The translations under genes were made by a program, and so were the position numbers. A stretch of 64,000 bases of DNA from Aspidapion aeneum. Taxonomy: Eukaryota > Arthropoda > Insecta > Coleoptera > Brentidae. Of this stretch, positions 42,370-54,432 are shown in pieces; the first letter of the stretch is position 1; each line of letters starts with the position of its first letter. The notes under the pieces were generated by a model. It was not told where the DNA came from. It did not search any database and saw only the letters and a list, made by a program, of their open reading frames with translations. Where the stretch lies: positions 12,787,756 through 12,851,755 of the forward strand of contig OY755038.1 of NCBI GenBank assembly GCA_963576565.1, in the 5' to 3' direction.

Positions 42370-42600
42370 TGCCAATATATGGGCCCCTAAGCTCACACTA
42401 GGTACTATAGTTATAGTGTACGTGTGCGCTAATATAACTAAAAACTGAAATATATTTTACTCAACTCCAAACTAAATTACCTTTTGTTTGATACCACACA
42501 AGCCATGTTTTGACTTAATCTCAAATTTTTGAAATCGGAGCAACAAGGATCACCATAGCTCACACTACTATAGTATAGTATATGTGTGAGCTAAAAATTG
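42370..42600 (-). repeat. GTGAGCT-family repeat, short minus copy
   Basis: Contains ATATGGGCCCCTAAGCTCAC, CCACACAAGCCATGTTTTGA and GGATCACCATAGCTCACACT, the order of the 63.2-64.0 kb copy with the middle deleted. Confidence 0.7.
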
Positions 42601-43510
42601 TTCTGCAAGAATATAGTAAAAACAATCTCAAAACCGGCTTTATTTTTAAAAAAATCGAATTTTCCTGAACCGTCATTTCAACTTCAATATTTTAAAGACA
42701 ATCAGCTGTGTCGTGACGTGCCGTCAAAAAAAAAACAGCCCCCGATGTGACGTCAAGAAAGTCCCACATAGCACAATCACGTGTTTAACACGTAAAAAAG
42801 GCGTGAGAAAAAAAAACGTTGATTTTAAAAGCTGCTAGAAAAATACGTTTATTTCATATATGAAAACAATTCATTAACGTTATAAAAAATAACTTTTTTT
42901 ACGTTAGTTTCAAGTGATTTTTATCGACGTTAAAATCGCATTAGATTCACGCCTTTTCTACAAGAATTTTAAAACGCGACTTGCATGGCTGTTCTACCGA
43001 ATAATTTTGACATTTTACTAGCAGCAGCGCCACCTATTGTCGGCATTTTTCACTTTGACGAAATCTATCTTTGGCCTCTAAACTCCAAAAACCTGTTAAG
43101 AAACTGATCCCTGATCCTTTACGATCACGACGCATCAGTCATTTAACCTGATAAAGCGCAGCCTTCGTAAGTTAGTTTACGAAGGCTGCGGATAAAGACA
43201 CATTAATACTCTGTGAAAGCGTTTACTGTTAAAAAATCTTGTTTATCTTTTTAAAAAAAACATAATGTATATAGATAGATATATAGATATTTTGTCTTGC
43301 CTTGAGCGCCATCTTTAAAATTGTTTTGAAGTGTTGTAGTCTTAAACTAGTGAACTTTTATAGCTTCATTTCGCGTCACTTTTAAGTTAAAAAAATGTTA
43401 TTAAAAAAACGTGACCAAAAAAGACGCAGAAAGTTAGTAGGTTTGAGAAGTCTTAATCTAGTGGCGTTTTAGAACATGTTGTGGAAGACTTTTCAAGTGT
43501 GAATTTGGTA
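42601..43510. other. No gene; AACGTTA-rich segment and a short hairpin
   Basis: 42770-42960 carries TTAACGTTATAAAAAA and GACGTTAAAATCG strings like 15861-17298. A perfect 14-bp hairpin CGCAGCCTTCGTAA...TTACGAAGGCTGCG lies at 43157-43190. Nothing coding is visible. Confidence 0.45.
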
Positions 43511-43628
43511 CAGGGTGATTTTTTATAATTGCAAGATCGCTATAACTCGGTTATTATTGGGAGTAGAAAGTTCAAACGAAAACTGTTCGGTTTGGTAAAT
43601 TATGGCCACTTTAGACCCACCATTAGTA

Positions 43629-44345
43629 TTTTAGCTCACACTACTACTATAAGTAGTGTGAGCTATGGTGATCCTAATTTTTTCGAGAAAAAAAAAGTTG
43701 CTCCGATTTCAAAAATTTTTATATATCTTTGCGTTTCAGATGATTTTGAAACTTTTTTGTTTTGCTGTCTGTCTGTCTGTCTGTATGTCTGTCTGTAACG
43801 ACCAATCCGCATAACTCAAAAACCGCTTGTCCGATTTTAATGAAATTTGGTACCTAAGTTGGGTCTTAGGCCGTGATGGTCCCATTTAAAAATGAACAAA
43901 ATCCACCGAACGCAAGCCAAATAAAAGGGTGGGGGTAGATTCCAAAAATTAGAGTTTATGTGAAAATATGGCGTGTGTGATATCAAACGAAAGGTAATTA
44001 AGTCTGGAGTTAAAAAAAATTAATTTTAGTTTATTTTTAAAAAAAGGGTGGGGGTAGATGTCAAAAATTAGAGTTTAAGTGAAAATATGGCGTGTGTGAT
44101 ATCAAACGAGAGGTAATTGAGTCTGGAGTTAAACAAAATACATTTTAGTTTTTTTTTAAAGGGGATGGGGGTAGATTAAAAAAATTTGAGTTTAAGTCAA
44201 AACATGGCTTGTGTGGTATCAAACGAAAGGTAATTGAGTCTGGAGTTGAATAAAATATATTTCAGTTTTTGATTATATTAGCTCACACTATAACTATAGT
44301 ACCTAGTGTGAGCTTAGGTGCCCATAGATTGGCAGAGTATTTTTA
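43629..44345 (+). repeat. GTGAGCT-family repeat, plus copy
   Basis: Begins with the palindrome AGCTCACACTACTACTATAAG, contains TGTCTGTCTGTCTGTATG at 43768-43797, then three ~110-bp tandem units (GGGGGTAGAT...ATGGCGTGTGTGATATCAAAC...), and ends in TAGTGTGAGCTTAGGTGCCC. Confidence 0.8.
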
Positions 44346-44360
44346 TAGGTTATAATATAC

Positions 44361-46055
44361 AGGGGGCGACAATCAGATCAATTTTTTTAAAGGGAACACC
44401 CTATATATTTTTGTATTTTTAAGTTCCGCAAAAAATTAGCTTTACAGATATATGTAACACTATGGCTCTATCTTTGTTAGTTTTCGAGATATTGACGATT
44501 GAAATTCCGAAAATTAGCAAATTTTAAATAGGTATACGGTGCGGAGTATTTAACGTATAGACTGTAAATAACATACTGAAACAATATTGACTGACAGTTT
44601 GATAAATATAAATAATCATCTTTGTCAATTTTCATAGAAATTTAAAATCAAAGGACGACAATTTTTTAAATGTTTTAATTGTTTTAAATCCATATATAAA
44701 TAAAAATTAACGTAACAAATGTTCAAACCTATCACCATTGACTTCAATACATTTTTGAAACCGGTCTCTTAAATTATTTATTGTTCTGGTTATTAAATTA
44801 GAAAAATTTTCATTAAGCTCATTGACAGACAGTGATATTAATTCTCTGAGCTCTCGAGTATTCCTCGCTTCTAATCTGTAAACTTTATCTTTAAGGTGAC
44901 CCCATAAAAAAATGTCTAAAGGAGTTAAATCAAAACTGTTGGGTGGCCAGCGTATTGTGCCGTTTTTCCCAACCCATTCATTAAAATTATTATTTAAGAA
45001 TTCTCGAACCTCATGAACATTATGAGGAGGAGCCCCATCCTACTGAAAAATCAATCTTCTTCTTTGATTTAGTGGCAAGTCATCCAAAAAATTTTCTAAG
45101 TAATTTTGTAAAAAATTTAAATAAATTTGTCCCGTTAAAGAGTGCTCAAAAAAAACTGGCCCAACAACACGGTCGTTCAGTATACCACACAGACATTCAC
45201 GAATTGTCTTCCCTGTCTTTTAATTTCTTTTACAAAATTAGGGTTAGTCGTGGACCATAGTCTGCTATTCTGTCTATTTGGCAGACAAGTTGTAAACGTC
45301 GACTCATCCGACCACAAAATGTGATTTAAAAAACGGGGTTCTGCGTTTAGTCTTTCATGCATAAAGTGACAAAACTCTACCCTTTTTCTTTTCTGATCGG
45401 GTGTTAGGCCTTGAAGTTCTTGTTGTTTATATGCCCAATAAGAATTTGTTATTAGGACACTTCTTACTTTGGTAAAAGACGTCAAGCGTTCCTGTCCTTC
45501 TTACACTAATGCGGAAGATACTTTTCTTATAGAAATTTGTGGGCTTTCTTGAAAATGTAGTAAAATATTTAAATTAGCCTCTTCGTTGGGACGAACAACT
45601 CGTTTTTTTCGTTCCACAGACTATGTTTCACGAAATTTTCTATATATCCTAAGAATTGTGGATATATTAGGACATTGTCGGGCTGGATACAGTTCTCGAT
45701 ATTCTCTCGCAGTAGCAGTGGCATTTTTATTATTTTTCGCATATAATAAAAGTATCTCTTGCTTTTCTGCATTGGAATAAAGCAACATTGTTGATAAATA
45801 TTTAAAATTTGGCACTGACAATGTCATTAGGTATCCACACATCTTAATATTGTTTGTGAGTTGTCACAGGAAATACTCTGCACCGTATTTAAAATTTGCT
45901 AATTTTCGGAATTTCAATCGTCAATATCTCGAAAACTAACAAAGATAGAGCCATAGTGTTACATATATCTGTAAAGCTAATTTTTTGCGGAACTTAAAAA
46001 TACAAAAATATATAGGATGTTCCCTTTAAAAAAATTGATCTGATTGTCGCCCCCT
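44361..46055 (-). mobile_element. Mariner/Tc1-like transposon, CAGGGGGCGACAATCAG ends
   Basis: Ends CAGGGGGCGACAATCAGATC and GATCTGATTGTCGCCCCCTG are exact inverted repeats with TA on each side (44359-44360, 46056-46057); arms extend about 190 bp through ATTTTTGTATTTTTAAGTTC and GGCTCTATCTTTGTTAG. It carries one minus-strand transposase gene. Confidence 0.88.
44707..45788 (-). pseudogene. Mariner/Tc1-like transposase, broken
   Basis: The start at 45788 gives MLLYSNAEKQEILLLYAKNN (first helix-turn-helix). The frame then breaks several times. DDE blocks are visible: ILWSDESTF, then LIFQ with a stop (TAG for Gln near 45040), DGAPPHNVHEV, and WPPNSFDLTPLDIFLWGHLK. The tail RFQKCIEVNGDRFEHLLR ends at 44707. 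Spacing of the last two Asp is about 40 residues, close to the DD41D element at 17952-20490, and domain order is the same. Non-autonomous copy. Confidence 0.8.
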
Positions 46056-46195
46056 GTATATTATAACCTATAAAAAATACTAATGGTGGGCCTAAAGTGG
46101 CCATAATTTACCAAACCGAATAGTTTTTGCTTGAACTTTCTACTCCCAATAATAACCGAGTTATAGCGATCTTGCAATTATAAAAAATCACCCTG

Positions 46196-46592
46196 TACAT
46201 GAAAATAACGAGGGTAAAAAACACGTTATATACACAGCACCAGAAACTTCAGCAAAAAGTGGATTTTTATAGCTTGATTTCTCCTTGTTTTTAAGTTATC
46301 TTTAAGCATCAAGATTTAACAAAATAAATATTATGGTATGAGGTTGTTTTAAAGTAAAAAAAACTTTGTTATATTTTTTTGCTATGTAGGGTGGAGGTTC
46401 GTGGCCCATCCGTTTTAATAGCCCTGTCACTACATTACATTATTTTAATTTTCTGCGAGTTTTATGCAATTTCTGAATATAAATAAAAGATACAAATTAT
46501 CTTTTTTTGTCTTTTTTCTCAAAAACGGTTAGAGTTACAAAAAAATTGCACGAGATCAAAAAGTTTCTGCATAAAACAAGGAATTCAATATA
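46196..46592. other. No recognised feature
   Basis: AT-rich spacer between two TA-flanked elements; a GTGGAGGTTCGTGGCCCATC string at 46391-46410 is not repeated elsewhere in the window. Confidence 0.35.
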
Positions 46593-47085
46593 CAGGGTGT
46601 CCCATATCTTAAGAGCCATACATCAACAGGTGATAGAGGAGATTATGCCTGATAAAAAAATCCCTATAATGCACGGGTCAAAACTCTTTCGTTGTCGAGA
46701 TACAGAGTATCAAAGTTGGCGATTTTTTAAACTTTTTTGGTAATATCTTTTTTAAAAAACACAGTAAAAATATGAATTTGGGTAAAGTTGTGTATTAGAA
46801 CAAGAGCAATAATTTGAAACTAAAATAATTTTTTAAAAACTTATGCGGTCAATTTTTTTTTGTAATTTTTTTTGGTATAAACTTTTATAAATGCCATATT
46901 AAACGCAATGTATTTTTTTATATTTTCTGTTGTAAAACCCTTTTCCCCCCCAGTCCACTAACTTTAAAAATGCTATATCTTAAAAACAGATGTGTGTTTA
47001 CCCCCATGTTAAATAAAAATTTTTTTCAGAAATAACCTCCTCTGTCACCTGCTGCACTATGGCCCCTAAGTTATGGGACACCCGG
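46593..47085. mobile_element. CAGGGTGTCCCATA element, copy 2
   Basis: Homologous to 39834-40573 throughout, shortened by an internal deletion. Ends CAGGGTGTCCCATATCTTA and AAGTTATGGGACACCCGG, both flanked by TA. Confidence 0.8.
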
Positions 47086-47202
47086 TATATGTTTGAATCT
47101 GCCAAATCTTCAAAAATGTTCTGGGGGAAAGAAGGGGCCATGACCCCGGAAAAAACATCACCCCCTAGTTTTTTCCTAATATTTGTCAAGCTTCATGATG
47201 TA

Positions 47203-49014
47203 CCGGGTGGGCCAAAAAAAACCGGACAATTTTTTTTCATTATAACTTTTGAACTATACCATCGATTTTAATGGGACAAACTGCACTTGACAGAGAATTA
47301 ATCAGAGTTTTGACCAAATATATTTTTTTGTCCGCCATCTGAAAATCCAAGATGGCGGACGAAATTAAATTGTACCCTTCAAAGATGCTCGTTTATTTTT
47401 GTGTTGCAAACATGTTTTAAATATTAGTTTAAATCAGTAAAAAAGCTGCATTCTTGCCACGCACAACAAGGTACGAATCAGCAAAATCGGTTTGATGGTT
47501 CTAAAAAAAAATATTTTTGTTTCAACCATTGTTTTGCGTATTATACGATTGCCTTGCCAATCATGTCTGCATTTATTTGCTTATAAATTCATTACTACTA
47601 AACCGATTTTGATGAAATAAAAAACATCCTGGTAAGAATTGGTTTCTTTTTAAAGACCATGATCAAAATTTATCGCCATTTTAAAATTTAAGATGACGGA
47701 CAAAATTATACTTAATTCTTCAAAAGGGCGTGTTTATTCTTATTTTCTGAAAAATGTTTTAGTTTTAGTAATCTATAGAAAAGCACTACTTTTCTCCCGC
47801 TTAACATGGTACAAAGTAATAAAATCGGTTAAGTGGTTCTCACAAAACCTGATTTTGCTTTAACCATTGTTTTACAAATTATACGCTTTCATTGCCAATC
47901 CTGTCTGCATTCAGTTCTTTATAAATTCATTATTATTTAGCTGATTTTTAGTAAAATAAAAACATCATGACCCAAACTGATAGATCTTTAAAATTTGCAT
48001 CATGATGTTTTTTATTTTACTAAAATCGGTTCAATAATAATGAATTTATAAAGAAATGAATGCAGACAGGATTGGCAATGCAATCGTATAATTTGTAAAA
48101 CAATGGTTAAAACAAAATCCGATTTTGTGAGAACCACTACACCGATTTTATTAATTTGTACCTCTTTATGCGAAAGAAAAGTAGTTTTTCTATTAAAGAA
48201 ACACGCCATTTTGAAGAATCACGTATGATTCTGTCCGACATCCTTAATTCCAAAATGGCGGAAAATTGCGATAACAATCTTTAAAGAGCAATTATTTCTC
48301 ACCACGATTTTTTTTATTTCACTAAAATCGGTGTAGTAATAACGAATTTATAAGGAAATGAACGCAAACAGGATTGGCAATGCAATCGTAGAATCTGTAA
48401 AACAATGGTTAAAACAAAAATAGATTTTGTAAGAACCACCACACCGATTTTACTAATTTATACGTCGTTGTGACAGGAAAACGTAGTGATTTTTTTAAAA
48501 TTAAGAAAAAACTAAAACATTTTCGAATTTTAGGATGGCGATAAATTTTGATCATGATCTTTAAAAAGCAATCAATTCTCACCAGGATGTTTTTTATTTC
48601 ATCAAAATCGGTTTAGTAGTAATGAATTTATAGGCAAATAAATGCAGACATGATTGGCAAGGTAATCGTATAATATGAAAAACAATAGTTGAAACAAAAA
48701 ATTTTTTTTTAGAACCACTGAGCCGATTTTGCTAGTTCATACCTTGTTGTACGTGGCAAGAACGCAGCTTAATCACTGATAAAAAAAATAATTAAAACAT
48801 GTTCGTAACACAAGAATAAACGAGCATCTTTGAAGGGTATATTTTAATGTCGTCCGCCATCTTGGATTTTGAGATGGCGGACAAAAAAATATATTTGGTC
48901 AAAACTCTAATTAATTCTTAATCTTTAAGTGCAGTTTGTCCCATTAAAATCGATTGTATACTTCAAAAGCTATAATTAAAAAGAAAATTGTTCGGTTTCT
49001 TTTGGCCCACCCGG
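47203..49014. mobile_element. 1.8-kb hairpin element, CCGGGTGGGCCAAA ends
   Basis: Both ends read CCGGGTGGGCCAAA in inverted orientation, with TA outside. Arms of several hundred bp include AAGATGGCGGACGAAATT and CTTCAAAGATGCTCGTTTAT. Inside the arms, ~190-bp modules (AAAATCGGTT...ATGAATTTATA...GATTGGCAATGCAATCG) are repeated in tandem and then inverted around a centre near 48000, so almost the whole element can fold on itself. No transposase. Confidence 0.88.
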
Positions 49015-49068
49015 TATACCTTGTAGCTATGTAAATACACGTTCCAGATTTGAGCTAAACATCTCAAA

Positions 49069-49250
49069 AACTGCACCAGTTATAAAGAAAAAACTGCACC
49101 AGTTATAAAGAAAAAACTTTAACAACCTGTATCTCGAAAAGTAAGCATTTGCGGACCCATGTTTATACTAAGTTTTTTCCTAAAATCACTCAAAGAATAA
49201 TTCTCTGACGTTTGGCAACATACTTTATTAAGACCCTATATATTTAATTT
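49069..49250. repeat. Diverged end of the 17952-type mariner
   Basis: CGGACCCATGTTTATACTAAG, TTTCCTAAAATCACTC and TTTGGCAACATACTTTATTA parallel the right arm of the 17952-20490 transposon. A 24-bp string containing ACTGCACCAGTTATAAAG is duplicated in tandem at 49069-49115. Confidence 0.6.
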
Positions 49251-49639
49251 TTATCAAATATTAAAAATTATAAATAAATCGTAATTTACCCGTAATGCAC
49301 CAATAAAAACCAATAAAAATAAATCCAGTTTACATATTTACAGATTTATGTACATAGTCAAAGTATTCTCACGGCGCGTGTGTTTAATAAGCTATAAAAT
49401 AGACATAAAGAAAAAAAATTTATGAGCTCAACTAACAAAAAAGCTTTGAGATAAGTTTTTGTACATACGAGGTGTATAGTTATTGCAAAGTCAGTTGAAC
49501 AAAGGTTAACTATAACAATTAAATTTTAAGACTGGCCCCCGTACTAACAGGTTTTAAATCTCCACGCCTCGGGCGGTTGGAGTTATTTACCTTTCTCTGC
49601 TAGAAGCGGATCGTGCATAGCTCATTTGGCGGAATTACG

Positions 49640-49860
49640 ATAAACGAAAAAATTGAGCAACGTATTAATTTAAAGTAAAACAAAAAAACGGCTACTGAGT
49701 GCTTTCGAATGTCTACGGGTACTGACATACACTGCTCGTATGTCTCGTGCAATGATTTTTATGTGGCATAAAAGCTTTTTCGAGGGTCGTGAAGAAGTTA
49801 AAAATGATGGAACGAGAAGGGCGCTCCAACACATCCAAAACAGCGATGCTCATTGCTTCG
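49640..49860 (+). pseudogene. Mariner transposase N-terminus (HTH), split copy
   Basis: Across frame changes the plus strand reads IEQRINLK, KKTATECFRMS, then RVFEWHKRF-like wording (in MIFMWHKSFFEGREEVKNDG) and REGRSNTSKT. This is the N-terminal helix-turn-helix region of mariner transposases of the SETMAR type. Stops and frameshifts are frequent. Confidence 0.6.
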
Positions 49861-49959
49861 CCAAAATGGCGGCGGAATTTTAAATTGCCGCTGGAAAGCC
49901 CAAATTGTCACAGTACATTCAAAATATATATTTGTATAATTAAAAAATAATAACATATT

Positions 49960-51900
49960 ATTTTTTTTAAATATGCAAAAACCTCCAAAAACCCCCCAGA
50001 CCCCCCAAAATCTGAAAATTTAAGGTTTTTTCAAATTTTCTTAAAAACTAAGCTTCTAAGAGAAAAATGTATAATATACTTTATTGTAGACAATAAAATT
50101 ACCTTTTTAACATGGTATAACTTAATAAAGTTAGACTAATAACAAACTCTCCAGCGGCGTCCGTTAATTGAAGTAATTAAAAAAAGTTGAAAAAATACCT
50201 ATGTTTTTTCCAAGATTTATTTAATTTTTAAAAAAACTAATATCTTTAGAAAACCATGTATTAAATTTTGGTATACTCAATAAAATTTCCTTCAAAGTGA
50301 CATATAACATGATTAAATCGGTTGTATAAATAAAACTTCAGGAGCATCCGTAAATTAAATTAATTTTGAAAAAACAGAAAATAAACCATTTTTGTTACAC
50401 GTTTTATCTAATTTTCTCAAAAACTCAGCTTAACATGAAAAAACTTGTTCTACACTTTTTTGTAGACAGGGAAATTCGCTTTTTAAAAATGTGAAACTCG
50501 GTGGGGTTTGACTTAGAGCAAACTCAATCAAACAAATCATTAAAAAAAACATGTTTTTCATACGTTTTATTCAATTTTCTTAAAAACCAAGCTCTTTAGC
50601 AAAAAATGTGTTCTATACTTCGTCATAGCCAATAAAATTTCCTTTCAAACGATGTATAACAAAGTGGAAGTTATTTTATATTTACCGCTCCAGTGGTGTT
50701 CTTAATTTAAAGAAATTATTTAAAATCAATCCAAACTAATCAATTTTGTGTCTTATTAGCTTTTCGGTGGATAATAAAGACCGGCGGAAAAAAGGTCGAA
50801 AGTACAAAAGGTCGAAAAAATAAGGTCGAAAGTACAAAAGGTCGAAAGTACAAATGGTCGGAAGTACAAAAGATCAAAAAACAAAAGGTCGAAAGTTCAA
50901 AAGGTCGAAACTACAAAAGGTCGAAAGTATATAAGATCGAAAGTACGGCCGCGGGTCCACATCGACTGGACAGGTCAATTCGACTTGATACGGTAAATTT
51001 GTATTTTTAATATTTTGTTTTGTCGATTTTTTTTCGACATTTTGTACTTTCGACATTTTGTGGCTTCGGCGGCGGGCCCGATAATAAAATGTCCTTTTAA
51101 ACAGTGTGACCCATAGTATAGAAAACTCTCAAGGGGCGTCCGTAAATTGCAAAAATTACCAAAAACACCTGTGTCAAAGTTACTACTGTTACTTTCTGCA
51201 CAAAAATATTCAAATCAAATCAAAATATCTAATCTAATCAAAAAACAGTTTATTTTAATTTGGAAACATTTTATTTTAGTAGGTATAAATAACGAACCTT
51301 TTTGAAGTATTTATCATAACATTAACCTCACTTTGTAATATATCATTTAAAAATAAATTGTCTTATCCTCAATAAAGAATAAAGGCACATTTTTTTCTGA
51401 AAATCTTAGTTAGAAAAGATATTTAAATATGCAAGAGAAACTGATTATTTCAGTTATTTTTGAAAATAAGTTTATATTGGTACGCCCCTGAAGCCTTAAA
51501 TATGGCAACAACCTGACATTTTAATAAAGTTTTTAAAAGAAAATGTTATGTTCTACAATAAAGTATACTACATATTTTTTCCTAAAAAGTGTAGTTTTTG
51601 AGAAAATTTTGAAAAACCTGTAATAAACATGTTTTTTTTTCTAAATAATCCCAATTTACGTACGCCACTGAAGAGCTACGTGCTTTTGCTAACCTTATTG
51701 ACCAATACATCGTTGGAAAGGGAATTTTATTCTCCAGAAAAAACTGTTCTTTGCAATTTTTGATAAAAAGGTTAGTTTTCGAGAAAATTGCATAAAACTG
51801 AACAGGTTTTTGGGGGTTTGGGGGGGATTTTCTCCGTCCCTGTCGATTTTTTGAGTTGGCAACAGAGATATTCGGATTCAGCGGGGTCAAATTAGGGGGA
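49960..51900. repeat. Degenerate ~180-bp tandem repeats
   Basis: Diverged units carrying TTCTTAAAAACTAAGCTT, a TATACTTT.TTGTAGACAATAAAATT core and a TGGTATAAC end start near 50037, 50225, 50408 and 50575. A similar pattern, partly inverted, continues to about 51840. It separates the two halves of a mariner. Confidence 0.6.
50779..51080. repeat. 16-bp minisatellite AAGGTCGAAAGTACAA
   Basis: About ten imperfect units (50790-50945), then an inverted set (TTCGACATTTTGTACTTTCG). The block is bracketed by ATAATAAA on both sides (50771-50778 and about 51081-51088), so it may be one inserted unit with an 8-bp duplication. Confidence 0.7.
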
Positions 51901-52004
51901 AATGGTCTGTGGCCAAAAAGTAATATGATTTGCTTCTAGACCGAAAACGGAAAGCCTTTTAAAATAATATGCTCTGACTACTAGCTAAGGGAGCGTCCAA
52001 GGAA

Positions 52005-52345
52005 AAAACGTCAAGATTTGTGGAAGAACAACGCGTTGCTACTCTACCAGGACAAGGCACCGGCACACAATGCCCTATCCATTAAGCAGTTTTTAGCTAA
52101 TCAGAAGATCCCCGTCGTTAACCACCCACCATATCCACCAGACTTGGCCCCTTGAGACCTGTTTCCGAAAGTGAAGAAATCGTTAAAAGGAACCCGTTTT
52201 AAAATATTTGAACAAGTAAAAAACGGCAAGATTTCTTAAAAGCCTCTCTTCTGATGATTTCCAAAATTGCTTCCAACATTGGAAAAAAACGCATGCAACG
52301 CTGCGTCGATAGAGAAGGGCGCTATATTGATGGGGAACATCATTA
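52005..52345 (+). pseudogene. Mariner transposase C-terminus, split copy
   Basis: LLLYQDKAPAHNALSIKQFL, HPPYPPDLAP, a stop where Cys or Ser is expected, DLFPKVKKSLKGTRF, and the tail (WKKTHATLRR-type wording across a frameshift). The D (here QDKAPAH) and PDLAP motifs are those of mariner DD34D. Together with 49640-49860 it is one element split by about 2 kb of repeats. Confidence 0.75.
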
Positions 52346-52361
52346 AGTTGTATTAGTAGTA

Positions 52362-53889
52362 CAGCGTGTCCCATTTTCGATGGGATTAAATGGGAAACTC
52401 GGTTATTATTAAAGATATCGATTTTCTGATTGCACCTTACCGTGCTCTTTTTTGGAGCCCTTAAAAATGGTGTAGTCAGATTTTTGCTATACCCCGTGGT
52501 TTCGCTAATACAGGGAGTTTTTGAAAAAATTGCAATTTAATTAATTCCTTGTATCTCGCTTGTTTTGCAAGATATTTTTATTCTGTAAAAACCTTTCTAT
52601 GGCAACTTTTTTAGAGCAAAATAATTTGTCATTTTTTTAAAATATTGTTTAGTTTTTGAGATATGGTATTTATCATAAAAAAATTAAATACGGACCTGGA
52701 TTTTTTTTATTACTATTTTGATTGGTTCCATGCTATTATTACCTTAAAATGATAAAACTTTAATATTTTTTTGATTTAAGGTTAAAAAAAACTATTAATA
52801 TTTGAAAAAAAAATTGTAGTCCGAACCTGGAAATTTCCAACGTAATTATAAATTAAAAATTGCAAGACACACTAGTTGAACGGTTTTTAGTGTATCTGTT
52901 TTGAAATTATAATTAAATGATATATAAATAAAGTAAAAAACGTTAAAAAGTTACAAAAATAATATCATACTAATTATTTGATGGTAGCACAGCAGGTCGT
53001 GAAATTTACAAAACAAAAGCGTGGAATTGACATTGTCATTTTACTTGTAATTTTTGTGAATGGCTTACAATTATTTTAAACTGGCTAGAAATCGACCATA
53101 TCCAGATTTTGAAAAATGTGATATGTTTGACTGCTTCATTCAAGCAACAAAATCCCAATATTTAAATGGCAGAAATATTTTTATGCAAAATGCGTTAAGA
53201 AAAATTACTCAAAAATGCCAACAATGTCTTACACATAATGGTAATCAGAAAAATTAGTTATTTTTTGTAATTTGTTTTTTTTTTGTATTTTTTGTAGACT
53301 TTGTTTCAAATAAATCTGTAAATTAACGTAAAACCATTTTAATATGCTAAGTATCAAAACAGTTAAACTAAAAATTGTTTAACTAACAATTTTTAATTTA
53401 TATTTATGTTGGAAATATCCAGGTTCGGACTAATTTTCTTTTTAAATATTAAATATTTTTATTAACCTTAAAACAAAAATTTTTAAAATTTTTATTATTT
53501 TATGATAATACTAGCATGAAACCAATCAAAATAGTAATTAAAAAAATCCAGGTCCGTATTTAATTTTTTTATGATAAATACCATATCTCAAAAACTAAGC
53601 AATATTTTAAAAAGTTGACAACGTCATTATTTTCTTCTAAAAAAGTTGCCATGAAAAGGTTTTTACAGAATAAAAATATCTCGCACAATAAGCGAGATAG
53701 AAGGGATTATTAAAAATACAATTTTTTCAAAAACTCCCTGTATTAGCGAAACTACGGGGTATAGCAAAAATCTGATTACGCCATTTTTAAGGGCTCAAAA
53801 AAAGAGCACGGTAAGGTGCAATCAGAAAATCAATATCTTTAATAATAACCGAGTTTCCCATTTAATCCCATCGAAAATGGGACACGCTG
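52362..53889 (+). mobile_element. CAGCGTGTCC element, copy 2
   Basis: Ends CAGCGTGTCCCATTTTCGAT and ATCGAAAATGGGACACGCTG flanked by TA (52360-52361, 53890-53891). It is 1528 bp, longer than copy 1, and in the opposite orientation. Arms share GGAAACTCGGTTATTATTAAA and the GACCTGGA block. Confidence 0.88.
53060..53257 (+). pseudogene. Transposase-like C-terminal relic
   Basis: The frame MAYNYFKLARNRPYPDF...NALRKITQKCQQCLTHNGNQ resembles the end of mariner-type transposases (C.Q.C...NG..FE). In copy 1 the same peptide continues to FEYL before its stop; here a frameshift replaces that ending. Conservation between two separate copies indicates a real ancestral coding end. Confidence 0.5.
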
Positions 53890-53959
53890 TACACCAGTCT
53901 TATAATTTTATTGTCACACCTCATATTCTTATCTAAAGGCCCCTTAGAATTACAGAAAA

Positions 53960-54340
53960 TAGTAATATTATAACAAAAACATTTCATGTAAAAAAAAGTG
54001 AAAATTGCATTCCGTAAAAAGAATTGAGATAAATGTAAAGCCAAGTTCTCCAATACAAATTTCAAAATGAAAGGTTCTTACTAGTTTGAAAATGTTTTTT
54101 TAAACTTTGCTATTACAGCCAAACTTCTTTATGTTCAATTTAGCACTGTGCCTAAGAATCATTTACAGCCGTAATAGCCAAGTTTAGAAAAAAATTTCCA
54201 AACTAGTAAGAACCTTTTATTTTGAAATTTGTATTGGAGAACTTGGCTTTACTTTTATCTCAATTCTTTTTACGAAATGCAATTTTCGCATACTTGGCTT
54301 TTTTTTACATGAAATGTTTTTGTTATGATTTCACTTCTTT
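53960..54340. repeat. Inverted repeat, ~150-bp arms
   Basis: 53975-54115 and 54170-54335 are diverged reverse complements sharing GAGAACTTGGCTTTAC, GGTTCTTACTAGTTTG and CATGAAATGTTTTTGTTAT blocks. The spacer contains CATTTACAGCCGTAATAG. No coding potential. Confidence 0.75.
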
Positions 54341-54432
54341 TTTAAAGGAATTGGGTAATATTTAATTTTTAAAGTAGTAAAATATGCGGAATATTGTTCA
54401 AAACTTTTGCAATGCCTTACTTAAAATGTTGA

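Larger units (their letters stand above)
43511..46195. mobile_element. CAGGGTGATTTTTTATAATT foldback hosting other elements
   Basis: The left arm starts at 43511 after TA and the right arm ends CACCCTG at 46195 before TA. The arms are complementary over about 120 bp (TAACTCGGTTATTATTGGGA, AATTATGGCCACTTTAG). A GTGAGCT repeat interrupts the left arm and a complete mariner occupies the centre. Confidence 0.85.
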
